From NCBI GenBank assembly GCA_033964015.1, contig CM066917.1, forward strand, positions 30,331,951-30,395,950: DNA of 64,000 bases. Direction: 5' to 3'. This DNA comes from Scolanthus callimorphus (taxonomy: Eukaryota; Cnidaria; Anthozoa; Actiniaria; Edwardsiidae). A program made the translations under genes and the position numbers. Below, piece after piece: positions 22,420 to 34,523 of this stretch (positions are counted from its first letter, which is position 1; each line of letters starts with the position of its first letter). Under the pieces are notes generated by a model. It was not told where the DNA came from and did not search any database. It saw only the letters and a list, made by a program, of their open reading frames with translations.

Positions 22420-22610
22420 GCACACTGTCCCAATGGAGATACGCCTGTTTATATATGCTAGCACTTTCACGTGTGAAGCCTACTGCGCATGCGCGCGCTT
22501 CGCCAGTTTCCCAGCGGCTTTAATGGTGCATAGAGTAATTACACATTCGATGGGTCTCTCCCACATGGACAGATTCAAGAGGGTGGAACAACCATGTGGG
22601 GGAAGATCTC
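22420..22610 (-). promoter_or_regulatory. Promoter of CAP copy B (TATA at about 22448-22455)
   Basis: A TATATAAA box on the minus strand lies about 100 bases upstream of the start codon. The upstream block is conserved with copy A (15300-15500), including gatacgcc, gcatgcgcg, gtgcatagag, cccacatggaca and gtggaacaacc. Confidence 0.65.
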
Positions 22611-22619
22611 ATGTTTAAC

Positions 22620-25380
22620 TAGCGTGGGGACACTGTGCGAGGAAAACCTGAGAAACGAGCAGAACATTCCATTCTGATGACGTAGAAACTGCATCAACTA
22701 AAATGAGCACACGCTTAGATTTTCTAGATAACAAGAAGTAACAAGCTACTGATTTAAAGGCGGTTAAGAGGAAGGAAGGAATATTTTCCAGCAGTTCTTC
22801 GGTAACGTAACACGTCGCTCGCGATCGTGAAATCACACGACTAACCCATGAGCCGGAATCGGTGCGACTCTGGACGCCTGTTTTCTCGGGCTAATATTTG
22901 ACATACCATACCAGATCGTGTTGGGAAATTCATCGAAGTTATGACATATTCAGATAGTGTACCCCTTAGATTTGTCCTTTACAAAAAACATCTCGGCGCA
23001 ATAAGTGGATGTAGCTTCATAGTCGTAATTTATTTGTCAAAGCCCGTTTCTCTCCGAATATGCCCTGTGCAATTCGTTGTCACATGGTTGTACCGGAGAG
23101 CAAAAAACTGAAGCACAGTTGATCTGTAATATTTTTATCTGCTGGTAAAAACGCTTGGTCAAATCAATTCGAATATGCCGGACTATCTCAATCAAATTTC
23201 TTCGCGATTTCGTAAACAAGTCAACTAAAAGGTTTGTTTACCCATAGTCATGCTCTGATGATTTACTTGGGAATGAATAATAATAATAATAATAATTTAT
23301 TAACTTATATTGCGCAAATTAGCAAATAATTTGATCAGATGCGCATTACAACATTTTAAAATAGTAAGAAGAGGTCTGTCCATTAGCGAAATAACATGCA
23401 CATGACTGCTCCGCTGAGCATATAGCCTAGTTCAAAATTTCACATCAGCTATGCAAAGATTCGCGAATTAGTGGCCACATTGTCTTAAGTTTGAACATTC
23501 CATTTTTGATTCCCTTTCCTTCACCAGCTTTTCATTGCACACGACGGCACCCCGGGCACATGATCACAAGCGCGACAGAACCCTCATACTTTTTGGCGAA
23601 TTCCCCTTAAAGAAACCCTTTGTTTTTTACTGCGATTTTCATAATTCTTCGAACTCTACACCGGATCAACAAACCGCGGTTTGGCTTCCGTCAATCAAAC
23701 GAGTGAACAGCTCTGGGTGATTTCACGGAGATTTGATAGATCTTGTGATCTCAGGGATTAGCTAGGCTTCAAATCACAATTTTTCACCGTAAAATGTAAA
23801 ATGCAAGCCAAACTCAGAAAACATGCGTGTGGACTTGACTTTAAAGGTTTGATTGAGGGAAGCCAAACCGCAGTTTGGTGTTCGAAAATGTCAAGTGGGA
23901 GTTCGCAGAATTATGAAAATCGCAGTAATTGATCTGAGGAGCTGGAAATCGTTTTGCTATGATGTTGCAGCCGATTTCACGATCACAATAAGAACATAAA
24001 AATGCAAAATTCAGTAGCGACATCCCCTCCCCTCGTACCAGCTGATCTCGGCTCACGGTGCGCAAAGGGTTGTTCGTCAAACGTGACGTCGTTGCCAGCC
24101 ATGTTGGTGTACAGGAACAAAAGTAAGTTCTTTGTTCTGTAAACCAACATGGCCGCCGCGCTTTTGTGATTTTATTCCCATAGGAATGAGTGCAAATCAA
24201 GAATAGACAGCGAATTTTCACAGTTTTGGAAGGCAAAGACTAGATCTAGATTAACTCATTGTGCAATTGCAACCCAGTTTACATTTGATAAAAGGCTTAA
24301 TTTATTGTATTTTTAGAATCTATTTGAACGCTTGGCGATGCAACAGAAATCGGTTTTGATTGGTTAATTTGAGAGCGAGAAATCCGCTGGTAGTCACTGT
24401 GTCTCGTCACACCTTTCTAGATCGGGCGCACTCGCAGTCCATTCATTCGGATGTCAACAGCGAGACCCATCATATCGATAAGCTGAGTGATCAAAATCAA
24501 GTTTACTTCAAACTTCTATTGCACATATCTTTAAGGATTGCTGCCTTAAGGTGGCGCAGACACATGGACGTCGCCTTAGCCACCTTAAAACTTAAAACTC
24601 GCCTCTGGAACTGCGGTGCTTCAATGATCTTTTAAAATGTTTAGTAATTAGCGACACAATGACTAAAGAGAAAGCCAGTATCATGGCGATGCACAACAGT
24701 TTCATTTATCCGATCTAGCGTGAAGACAATATGCCACTTGAATCACATGTTGGATTTTTGTGAGTGGATGTAATCAGTTCGTCTCGCCTTTTACAAACAG
24801 CGTAAACTCTGAAATTGTACGGAATTGAATTTCTATGTCTTGTTTATATCTACTTGCTCAAAACCCAGCGAAGGCATGTACATCGCTGGGGGAAATGATT
24901 TAATCCAATTTTAATGGCTGAATTCAATGCACAGCTGAGCTAACGTAAGACCCCCTATGCAGATATAATCACGAAATGGGTTTATACTTAGAAAATAAAT
25001 CAACCCAAGCCGTGGGAACTCGTTCCTTTGCGTCATATGGATTTGCGCCCTTGAGAAGAAATTATCGAGTGTGTCGTTCTGTTTCGTGTGCTTCGCGACC
25101 TTCGCTACCTTGGACCGAGTGATTTGCTTCACGCCTGTTTCGAGAGAGAGAGAGAGCTTTGATATTTGTTCTTTCAACAAATCAAGCTAATACGATGTCA
25201 GTGATACTGTACATCCTACATCAGTGGCCATAAAGGATACATTGAAAAGAATATAATTTATTGAAGTGTGTTCGTCTCGAGTCAGTAATTCTTTGTATAG
25301 TACCTTGCGCAAGGCAATGTTCGTCTCATTGATCATCTCATTGATCATCATCTCATATTTAACTAGAAAGGCAGTGCACT
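22620..25380. other. Repeat-rich, no gene recognised
   Basis: No coding exon was recognised on either strand. Holds an (AAT)n run at 23276-23302 followed by a tattgcgcaa segment that resembles the reversed 3' end of a SINE or LINE, and the inverted-repeat element at 23617-23931. Confidence 0.5.
23617..23931. mobile_element. Short inverted-repeat element with ACTGCGATTTTCATAATTC ends
   Basis: actgcgattttcataattct near the left end is matched by gaattatgaaaatcgcagt at the right. Inner arms aaaccgcggtttggcttcc and ggaagccaaaccgcagtttgg also pair. No coding capacity. Confidence 0.75.
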
Positions 25381-25384
25381 TTTC

Positions 25385-25600
25385 AATTCACATGTCTGCA
25401 ACCACATCAATTACTGCTGTGCAGTTTGGGATAGCTGCAATAACACTCTAGCCACCAAATTTCGAAAGCTTCAAAATAGAGCAGCTAGAGTTTTAACTCA
25501 TTCAATCTATGACGCTAATGCCGATCCTCTTATCGAAAGGCTTGGGTGGAAAAATCTCGAATCTCAGCAAAACGTCCATGGTATATATAAAAAAAAAAAC
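25385..25600 (+). mobile_element. LINE reverse-transcriptase C-terminal fragment (CR1/L2-like)
   Basis: The plus strand encodes YCCAVWDSCNNTL followed by KLQNRAARVLTHS and DPLIERLGWKNLE, a hallmark region of cnidarian CR1/L2-group reverse transcriptases just after the polymerase domain. It is cut off by a poly(A) stretch at 25590 and has a stop and no upstream continuation, so it is a dead fragment. Confidence 0.75.
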
Positions 25601-25684
25601 TGGTCCTTGGGAACTCAAACTTAACGTGGGGAAGATTTAATGAAGAAAGATTAATAATATCTTGGTTAATTTCCAAACACTCTT

Positions 25685-25965
25685 ATAATGAACAAGTGAG
25701 CATTCTCGTCCCCAGAGCTCTCCGGCTCGTCTCCTCGCGGGGGAGGCTGACGCATGCGTGAGATTTGCACAGAGCCGTTGAGAGAAATATCTTTCTGCGC
25801 ATGCTCTAACGCTCAAAACCAACCAATCAGCATTCTCGTACCCAGAGCTCCCCGGCTCGTCTGCTCGCAGAGGAGGCTCTGGTGACATCCATTTGAGGAC
25901 CTTGCTGATTGGCTGGTTTTGAACGTTGGTGCATGCGCAGAAAGATCTTTCTCTCAACTCCATGT
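25685..25965. repeat. Imperfect direct repeat with gagctctccggctcgtc motif
   Basis: cattctcgtccccagagctctccggctcgtctcctcgcg and its relative at 25832-25875 repeat with gaggaggct and gcatgcg words. The second block is followed by an inverted relative (aaccagccaatcag and ctgattggctggttttgaacgtt). Confidence 0.55.
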
Positions 25966-26969
25966 AGTCTCATAACCATGCACAAAAATAGCCTTATCCT
26001 TCCTCCTATTATTGAGGAACTCCAAATTTTCAAACATTGCTCCTCTGTGGAAATTTAAGGCCCCTGTACAACCCCTGTGGAAATTCAAAGCAACCCCTCA
26101 GGAAATTACACATTCTAAATGCTCTGTGGAAATTCTTGGGTAAAAAGAAAGGCCCTATGGAAATTCCGGGTCAAACTGAAAGTCCAGGCTCGATAGGGGG
26201 TAGCATTTCCTTCTGAAACCATGATCTAAATTAATCGACATCAGCACAACACCAAAGAAACCTCTGTATCTGCATTTGTTATATTAATAAAAATCATGTT
26301 ATCATATTCAAGTTTAATTCAAAAGTGTAATGCTTTGTTCAATAAAAAAGTTCATGAAACATTTGAAAACGAACAGGAACTGTAGAAATAATGAATTTAA
26401 GTGCCCTATTTTTATAAGGGTCCAATATTACACTCTCAGAATGTGAGCTCAAGTCTCTTTTAAGTCTGTTGACTGACTCTATTAGTCTACTGACTCTACA
26501 GGCGTTCCTCGTCTGGCGGGTTAGCTCACGTGGCAGCACAATTGAGATTTTTGTAGTCCTAACGCCCTTGGCTGAGCAAACGTCTCGTTACCGCCAGGCC
26601 ACACAGATCGCGCTGATTTTAACGCTTATTTCGTTTGTCTTAAAAGTGAGCTACAATCGTGCTGCATTATGCTCCACTGATTCTCGACGCCGCGCCTCTA
26701 TTTCGCTCCGCTCTCAAGCTGAGCTCCCGTTCGCTGCATCTGTCAGCAAAGCATTTCACCACAACTGGTTGGCGTCCGTGTCGTTTAGACCACAATTAAG
26801 AGCCATGTCGCTTGCACTTGATAGATACACACTGCCATCCTACGAATTAAAATTGAACTTTTGGAGCTTAAGTTGAAATCATAACACCAAATAACTAAAG
26901 AAACAGGGCGGGGTGATTTTACCACTAACTAGACCTAGCACGTGATACGGGGGTCCCATATAAAAAGGT

Positions 26970-27720
26970 CGGAGTGCTCCACAATAACGATGTAATTAGA
27001 TCCTAACAGATAGCAATCGGGGCGTGTTTTTCGGAAAAGCGGCACTAAGAGATAGCAAAGACAAAGCTATGCAACATTAATCTTGTAGTTCGCCTTCCCG
27101 GGGTGGGGGGGTGGGGGGGGGGGGGGGGGGGGGTGGACTCCCATTTTCAATTTCACCCCTAAAAGATACCAAACATGGCGTGGCTCAAATAATTAGTTAC
27201 CCTAAAAGCCCTAAAAGATACCCTAAAAGATGCGGCCTTATATGCCATGTAGGCGCGAAGGAGACAGGTAACAGGTAAAAGATACCCATCATGAAATTTC
27301 CGTGTTTGACTAAAATGCTGCCTTCTAATTTATCGTCTTCTCATCGAGTAATCACAGTTTTTAGAAACACCATCATGAGAGAAAACAATTTGGACACATA
27401 TTTCGGCCCTAAAAGATACCAATCTCCATAAAATTCATTGAAGATCACGATCACCCCTAAATGAGACCAAACCCCCATGATTTTAACCCCTAAAAGATAC
27501 GACGATCATCGATCCCCGACAAAAAAATATGGGAGCCCCCTCCCATACCCTATCAGCGAACAAATAAGCGAAAAACGATACCCTACCGTAGACCTCAGGA
27601 GCCCAAAAACCATACCCTATAGGGCGGCGCATACCCGTATACCATATATGAGGGAGTACCTTCCCCCCCTCCCTCCCGGGGGTACGTACGCTTGATCGCT
27701 CTACTGACACCTGCTGTAAA
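26970..27720. repeat. ccctaaaagatacc low-order repeat with long G tract
   Basis: The word cctaaaagatac recurs at least six times (27159, 27214, 27228, 27409, 27488 and others), with a tract of G at 27105-27134. Related reverse words (gatatcttttagggg) are at 5430. Looks like a decayed dispersed repeat. Confidence 0.6.
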
Positions 27721-27901
27721 ATATTTTCCGTACCTCGTTCCTGGCACCAGCAAGTGTCCTGTTTACATCTTGCAGAGTCGAAGAAAATGAGAAATCGGCA
27801 ATGTTCTTATCTGAAATATTGACAAAGACAAGTCAGGAAACGTCCACTAATCTCGCAAAACAGCACTCAAGTCATGAATCATAAATATTTCACCATGTCC
27901 G

Positions 27902-28016
27902 GTAGCCTGCTCGCAGGTGTTAGAGCGCAGTTTTAGGTCGAGAAACGCGAGTTTGCTTTCGCTTGGCCGCCATCTTGGATTTGTGACCTACGCTCTAACG
28001 CCTGCGAGCAGGCTAC
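27902..28016. mobile_element. MITE with GTAGCCTGCTCGCAGG ends
   Basis: gtagcctgctcgcaggtgttagagcg and the inverted cgctctaacgcctgcgagcaggctac bound 115 bases containing ggccgccatcttgga. Flanks catgtccg and atgtcggt look like an imperfect 8-base target duplication. Confidence 0.75.
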
Positions 28017-28019
28017 ATG

Positions 28020-28497
28020 TCGGTGAAAATAGCTCTCAACTAGATGTCAAGGCAGTCTTGTTATATGGAGCAGAGACCTGGCGAATGACAGTGAAGACAA
28101 TGAAGAAACTACAAACATTCACCAATCATTGCCTTCGCAGGATTCTTAAGATACACTGGACAGACAAGGTCACAAATGAGGAGCATTGGGATAGAGCAAA
28201 CCAACTACCAATCGTGACGCAGGTGAGGAAGCGCAAGTGGACCTGGTTGGGTCACACCCTTAGACGTCCCCCAGGCAGTATCACCAGACAAGCCCTGCGG
28301 TGGAATCCTCAAGGCAAGAGGGGAAGGGGTCGCCCTAGAAACACCTGGAGGAGGGATACGGAGAAAGAGATGAAGAAACTAGGATTGAATTGGAGGGAGA
28401 TGGAACACCTGGCTAAGAATAGGAGACAATGGAGGAATTTTGTCAATGGCCCATGCTCCAACTTGGAGCTAAGGGCTTAAGTAAGTAAGTAGTAGAT
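28020..28497 (+). mobile_element. 5'-truncated non-LTR retrotransposon, C-terminal part
   Basis: An open stretch to the TAA at 28480 encodes about 140 residues typical of the region following reverse transcriptase in many animal LINEs: VLLYGAETWRMTVKTM, then CLRRILKIHWTDKVTNEE, KRKWTWLGHTLRR and GRGRPRNTWRRD. Directly after the stop is a (TAAG)n tail. The catalytic domains are missing, so this is a dead 3' end; the MITE at 27902-28016 sits at its 5' edge. It is well preserved and so relatively young. Confidence 0.85.
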
Positions 28498-28609
28498 AGC
28501 CCATATTCCTGACATGCGCAGTGAGACTAGGTGCAGTTCTTCCCTTTCCCTCCTTTACTTCCCCATGCGCGCGCCAGCCCCTAATTTGTCGCCCCTCTTG
28601 CCCCATGCC

Positions 28610-28685
28610 AGGAATCCGGAATCCAGTTGGAATCCGGAATCCGGTCTCTGGAATCCAGAATCAAGATACGATCGTTTCTCTTTGA
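28610..28685. repeat. GGAATCCGGAATCC short tandem repeat
   Basis: Seven ggaatcc/gaatcca words in 60 bases. A diverged, longer relative made of ggatcccgg words is at 44030-44155. Confidence 0.7.
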
Positions 28686-28813
28686 TTCGTAAAGCTCTTA
28701 GATTTCCTCATGTGGCAATCCCTCATCCAAGGTACGCAGTAGTTTGCGTTTGTATAAACCCCATCCCAGGGGCTTAGAGGTGGTGTCTCCTAATTTATGG
28801 ACTACAAACTTAC

Positions 28814-31800
28814 CAGATGTTTGATTATGATGAAGAATATCACTGACTTCTGATTGTTGTTGTTGAACTTTCCCGAGTCGACTTGTCGCTTCTGTATCAA
28901 AGTCATCAGTGGTTAATTTCAATGTTCTAGAATTACTTATGTTCTTTACTCTCTCCTCCTCTTCTCCCTCGCTCAGGATTCTTTCCACGTCGTCGACGCT
29001 AATTCTAGGCAGACTTGGAAACGACGTAAGTTGGGAACTCCAGGCTTCCCCTCTTGAATGTCTATTGTCTCCAACTTCATCGTCCCAAAACGGTCGATAA
29101 TAAGATCCTTTGTCCCGGCGGGGGCCATTAGAATATTCACTACTTTGCAGATATTGATTGAAGTTGAAAATGATTGGCAAGTTATTGTTAAAGTCATTAG
29201 CTGTGTAACCATGTTGATAGTTATACGGTGCATTGAGCCGCACTGCAGCAGCCCCCTCAAGAAACATTTTCTCATAACTCGGATTGTCCATCACATCTGC
29301 TCCGTTGCCAAGGTAACCTGATTGACAACTGTCAGTCGACTCAATGCCAAGAAGACTAGAATCAGAATACGGACCGGGAATGTCATATTCATGTTATATA
29401 GCATCGAAGTCTGTGAAGAGGTAGATTGTGACGACATCACAAAACAATTTTCTCGTCGAAGAATTTTCTGGTCGTCGATGCCTTTGTCGTTATTACCGCT
29501 AGCATGCTGGGAAGGCAAGGGGAGTGGGTGTTGGGTGTCTTGCGAGCTGTCGCTGCTGGAGGATGGCAGGCTCAGTCTACGTCTTCCGTTTCGTGCTTGC
29601 CTGTCGTTCGCTGTAGAATCAAAGCAAGCCCTTAGTCAAATTGTGAATAAACTCACGACTCACGCGACTCGAGTTTAAGTTTGTACAAGAGTGGTGTGTT
29701 ATAAAAATGTTCTTGATATTGGTCCCTTTCATTTACAGCCGACTCAACCAATTATGCAACGAGTCAATTCCAGCGGTGACCATGCCCCCTCCCCTTCCCC
29801 AGCCACCTAAAAACTTCGATAACTGAAGAAAATGATCAATCAAATGTCCTTCTTTCCTGATGTATTGTAATTTTGCGTCATGACATTTTAGGCGTCACTG
29901 ATTTGCATCGCTTCGTTTCTAAACAATAGCAGTTTCTGAGCAGTTTCCGACTTCGATGGAAATAAGCAAAAGTAACGCAGATGTTGTGTTTTTTGCCAAA
30001 TACTGGGGCCCTTGGAGTGAGTATTGCGGGCTTCCTGTGGCGACTTTGATCCCATAATGCAAAGCCGGCAGGTAAAATCAAATGGCAGATTGCGAAACCC
30101 TGCAAGTTTTCACCAAAAATATGCCTGTTTTCGAGCATGTGTTGTTCAAATTTGTAATTAGATAGAGATCCACAGTGCCTTCTTCATTGGTTAGTGATAC
30201 CAAATTTGGTTTGACAGTGAGCGCTCCAAAAATCGATAGTTTTCTAATGCATTGTTTGATTTTTTTTTTACGGTGTTTGAAAGTTACTTCCTTATTTTGT
30301 GCAGCAACACGTGCGTCTCATAGCGAAAGGGTTCGAAAGCGTAAATGGACGGTTCGTTAGTGTCCCTTCTATTATTCTTTTGTATTTAACACGAAGAAAA
30401 ATAACATTTGACAGAAAAAAATTACCAAGATTGTGCCCAAATGGTTCGGTCCACGATTAAAAGATTAGATAAAGCCATCAGAAAAAATTTTTGGAAACGG
30501 ATCTTTCAAAAGCCACGTGTAGATTTAACAAACGTGAAAGCGCTCCAATTTGTCGCCGATAAATCGTGCGTTTCACAGCAGGGAATTTTCAGCTCTTTTA
30601 AAAATCATTTAGGGTAAAGATTTTTAATTTCTTTTTTTGTAACTCGTTTTGAACAGTCAAAACAACTTATAGAGAAACAACGCTGGAAATGAGACACTTA
30701 ACTTTTAATTGTTTTTAAAACACATGTTTTGTTCAGTATGGTTGCTGGGCAAAACGAATTCCTGCAAAAGCTATTAGGAAAACTGCTCATTTAAAGACGA
30801 AAATAATATCGAATTCATTCAAGATCCTGACAAGCACGAAATGCCCGGGCACGCTTTTTGGAAGGTCGGCGCTCAGTCGTTTTTTTTTTCTTTCTCCCGC
30901 AACAAGTGTGGGTAGAGAGAAAAGAAGGCCTTGAAAATTAAGGCTAGGACAAGAGGCATGAATCCGACAACAAAACATGAGTTATTTCTCTTTGTTTTTC
31001 TACTTGAATACTTGAGACAGATCAAGAATCTAGGTCTAGCCATTGTTTCTTAATGGGACGGGTAATTTCACTACACCCGTAGCGGAGAACGGGCCATATA
31101 ACTACTATACGCTACAAAAAAAAGTGTTAAAAGTAGAACGCGAAGCGGAACTAACTTACTTTTTCATTTTCTGTCTATCACATAATTCACTTTTTCTTTC
31201 ATTTCTCAACTCCTTCAAATTGGTTTTGTTATTATGAGAGTTTTTTTTGTTTTTTTTATTTCTTTTCATACGCTTAAAGTACACATTCCATTAGTTTTAC
31301 TGCATTGTTTTTATCAAACTTCTTCCTTTCATATCCTTCTTTCTTAATATTTGAAAACATTTGAGGCCTGGCCCTTCTGATCGCAGAGCTAATCGAGAGA
31401 AGAAAGTAGAGCTATAAATAGATAAAACTGAGTTGACGTGGCTTGCGGTTATAAATACCTTTAAAAAATACATTTAGCAATAGATTAACTACTTTATCTG
31501 CCTTTATTAATGGATTCAGGAACCTCGATTCCTCATTCCAAACAAGTTATAAAAGTTTTTTTTAAACTGCACTTGAATAAGTTCGGTGTATCAAAAATCT
31601 GATAAAAAGCTTTGAAGTTAAAATTGGGGTTCCCTGCTATTTCGACGCAAATTTTGCAAAATAGACAAATATATAAATGCGAAAAAACTGTCCATGTATG
31701 AAAAACATATGACAATAGAAAAAAACAAACAAGCCATGTTTTAACAAACAAGGAAGTAAAAGACATGGCGATTTGAATTAAAAAAAGGACCAGGCTTTCA

Positions 31801-33244
31801 ATCCAACGAAAACACAAATGCCATGGTTCTAGTGCCAAAAAATACAGGCTATAATAGCAATTCAACAAATATATATATATATATATATATACTGTATATG
31901 TGAATATACAGTATATAATATATATATACTGTATATGTCAATATTTTGTGAACAACAAGTTTAACTTTGTAGAGAAGGAAGAGTGCCGGTGGAGTCTCTA
32001 AAAAAAAAAAAGATAATCGGGGTTGCCGTTTTGCATGCGGTAACGAAACAAATATATATAGGCCGACCTAGCTTGGTTTCGAGAGTTGTCTATCCAGGGA
32101 GCAAGGACGGGAAAGATCAGGTGGGTGTTTTGGTGTATCGTAATTCCATTTTCTATCTCAGTGAAGTCGCTAATCACAGTCCTAGATTTATGAGCTGTTC
32201 CGAATTCCGCGACAAAGAAAAGAAAAGAAAGTTCCATTTTAACGAGGAAAATAAAGTGAATCTCAACTCTTGTTACCCTTCATGTCTCTACTTATGTTCC
32301 ACAATCAACCATTCAGAGAGAATACGAATGAAAGTCGGATAAGTACTAAAATCGACTAGATTTTCGTTCTTGTTTCATGTGAGGTATGTATTGCTCATTC
32401 TAAGTAGGCCATTATCACCTATACTTTCGAGTAGATTACTGCTTCTGATTTCGGTTCTTCTCCTTTTCCCACACACCCAACCGGAACCAATGGCATTTCT
32501 CAAAGGAATGCTGTAATTTTTTTGCGAGCTGCTATCTTTTGAAGAAACCCTGTACCCGTCCGACTCGAAAGGTGCCTTTTTTTTCTTGATATTGAATAGT
32601 TCTTCATCTTTCGTAAATCATTGTTTTGATAATGGCAAGAAAATGACGGTGCTTACACAAATACCGTTCGAATTATATTGTTTTATCAATTCTTGGCAAA
32701 TAGTCACTGGAAGTCGCGTCGCAAATTTATTGACCAAATTTTAAAAGGATGCCATGGTGAGTAACCACAGGGAATCTGGCACTAAAGTGACTGAAACTAT
32801 AAAGCAGATATTTAGATAGTCGCATGCTCTAATAAAAGACATTTCAGCACTTTTATAGGAAGTTTTTGATAGCCTACCTTCTCGGAATCTAAACACCCTG
32901 TAAGGCTGATTCCCATCTTTTTCTTCCAAGCTGTTAGGAACCTTGACTTCGACTATATCAGCCATTTTCCGTATAGCACATCTAAACCTTGTTTTCCAGA
33001 CGCTGGGGTCTGCTCTTTCGCCTTTTCGAAAACGCCCCGTAAACTCAGCCCACAATTGAAAAACTACGGCATGTTTGTTCAAATCGAACTCAGGACTATC
33101 TACTCTCATCCAAGGAATTCGAAAAGTTGTCTTATCAGTGTCTAGCCACCTTAAGCCTTCAACTTCGCCACTGTCGACGCGCTCGCGAAGCCAGACCTGG
33201 AATCGCTTTCTAGAAAGCTTTCGAGCTTGTCTCGACATAATCAT
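28814..33244 (-). CDS. Interferon regulatory factor (IRF)-like transcription factor, C-terminus not found
   Basis: Exon 33244-32878 starts with ATG and encodes a complete IRF DNA-binding domain: five tryptophans at residues 18, 33, 45, 65 and 83, with GLRWLD, KTTFRIPW and WKTRFRCAIRK. IRFs bind ISRE-type GAAA sites in the nucleus and in vertebrates drive innate antiviral responses; cnidarian members exist. Exon 32549-32419 (basic, serine-rich) and the long exon 29610-28814 follow in compatible phase; a 25-base exon 32790-32766 is needed to join the first two and is tentative. The long exon is Ser/Asp/Glu-rich like an activation region. Its frame changes once by one base near 29390-29400, so that segment needs a corrected base to read through. 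It ends with a clean GTAAGT donor in phase 1, so more exons follow below 28814, where the IRF association domain should lie. Assignment of the first exon is firm; joining the 29 kb exon to it is inference from strand, phase and composition. Confidence 0.75.
31868..31945. repeat. AT microsatellite with atatacagtatata inversions
   Basis: An (AT)n run is followed by two copies of atatatactgtatatgt in alternating orientation. It lies in the IRF intron. Confidence 0.85.
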
Positions 33245-34390
33245 AGCGGGAAGAGTTTCGTTGACGAAGTTTCGACACTTTTAAGGAGTTTTAGACTGAA
33301 CTTAAATCAACAAAACTGGATCTTTTTTTCAGTTAAAAGCTTCGAGAGCAATAGCCCATTTTAACCAGTGTTTCAAACTCTGTTATCTCATCTGACAAGG
33401 CAGTTATCTGAGCTATACATGCACCTTTTATACTCTAATCAACTTGGGCAACTTTAAGGCACCTCCCCTGGCACCTCTACATACCAGCCAGGGACCCTCT
33501 GTGATTTTGGTTGCAATTACGTCATTGTTTACACTGATGTTACCAGCACGTTTGTTACTTATTTCCGTATACATATTGTATATTGTGACGAAGACAACAA
33601 GTTATTTCCTTTTGGCTTATTAAAAAACAATATGTCGATTTTCCGCTTTTCGTGGAAAAAAGCTCCCATACAACTTCCTTCCGGCAGAGTTGGCTTAATT
33701 AATACCGAGCTTAGAAAAGCATGTTTTACTGTTGTTTGTATGTTTGTATCAGACATTTTTTAGAGATATAGAATTAAATGCACTTCTACAAAAATACAAC
33801 AGATACTAAACCTGTCCTTAGAACAAATTCTGACGAAACTTTTGGCAAAATGCATAGACATTTTTGTGCCGATAATTCCCTAATAACCACAGCATCCCCA
33901 AAAAGTCACCGCGTGAGATATTGAAAAAAACGGTGTCAGCTGTTTTGAAGGCACTTGAACTGCTTGAACACAGTAAGACCGCAGAGATAGAAACGGAAGA
34001 AATGGTTTATTTTATAAACATTTACTAAACAAGTTAAATTACTGAAACGCGCTTGTATGCGGACATAGTGATTAGAGTGCACAAGTGTGTGACCCTGGTT
34101 ATACGTAACACAAGAACCGAAGCAGGCATGAATATTTAAAATATCGTGGAGCTAACTTCTGCTTGCCTTGCCATATAGACTCCACTATAAGCCACGGCGA
34201 TGCAAACCCTGGTTCAGGTATCCTAACTCTTAACAGGTCTTAGCAACATGTCCAACATACTAGGAGGCCTAGCGCTCTCTGTGGGGTAGTCCTTAACTAT
34301 ACCGCCCTTTCAGACGGAAAAAGTAGCAGACATTTGTGTTGTCTGACGTTTGGGGGAATTTCCAGTTTCTTTTTTAAGTTACGGTATTTC

Positions 34391-34523
34391 AGGGACGGCG
34401 GAACAGTTTTCAAAGTGGTGGGGCACATTAGTAAGATTGTATGGAAAGGTGGCGGGGCTGAGTCTAGTGGAACTGTATCAAAACTTTGCGAAATTTGGGG
34501 GCTTAAGGTCCGCCGTCCCTGTA
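34391..34523. mobile_element. Small element with CAGGGACGGCGGA ends
   Basis: cagggacggcggaac at the left and gtccgccgtccctg at the right are inverted; about 130 bases between. No coding capacity. Confidence 0.6.

Noticed and set aside
26469..26876. 135-residue plus-strand frame with hydrophobic patches
   Set aside because: No motif of a known family, no conserved residues; may be a decayed receptor fragment but unsupported.
29291..29400. Apparent membrane segment (ILILVFLALSRL) suggesting a type II membrane protein
   Set aside because: The neighbouring frame reads as a Ser/Asp-rich region continuous with the rest of the exon; the hydrophobic stretch is best seen as out-of-frame reading past a one-base break.
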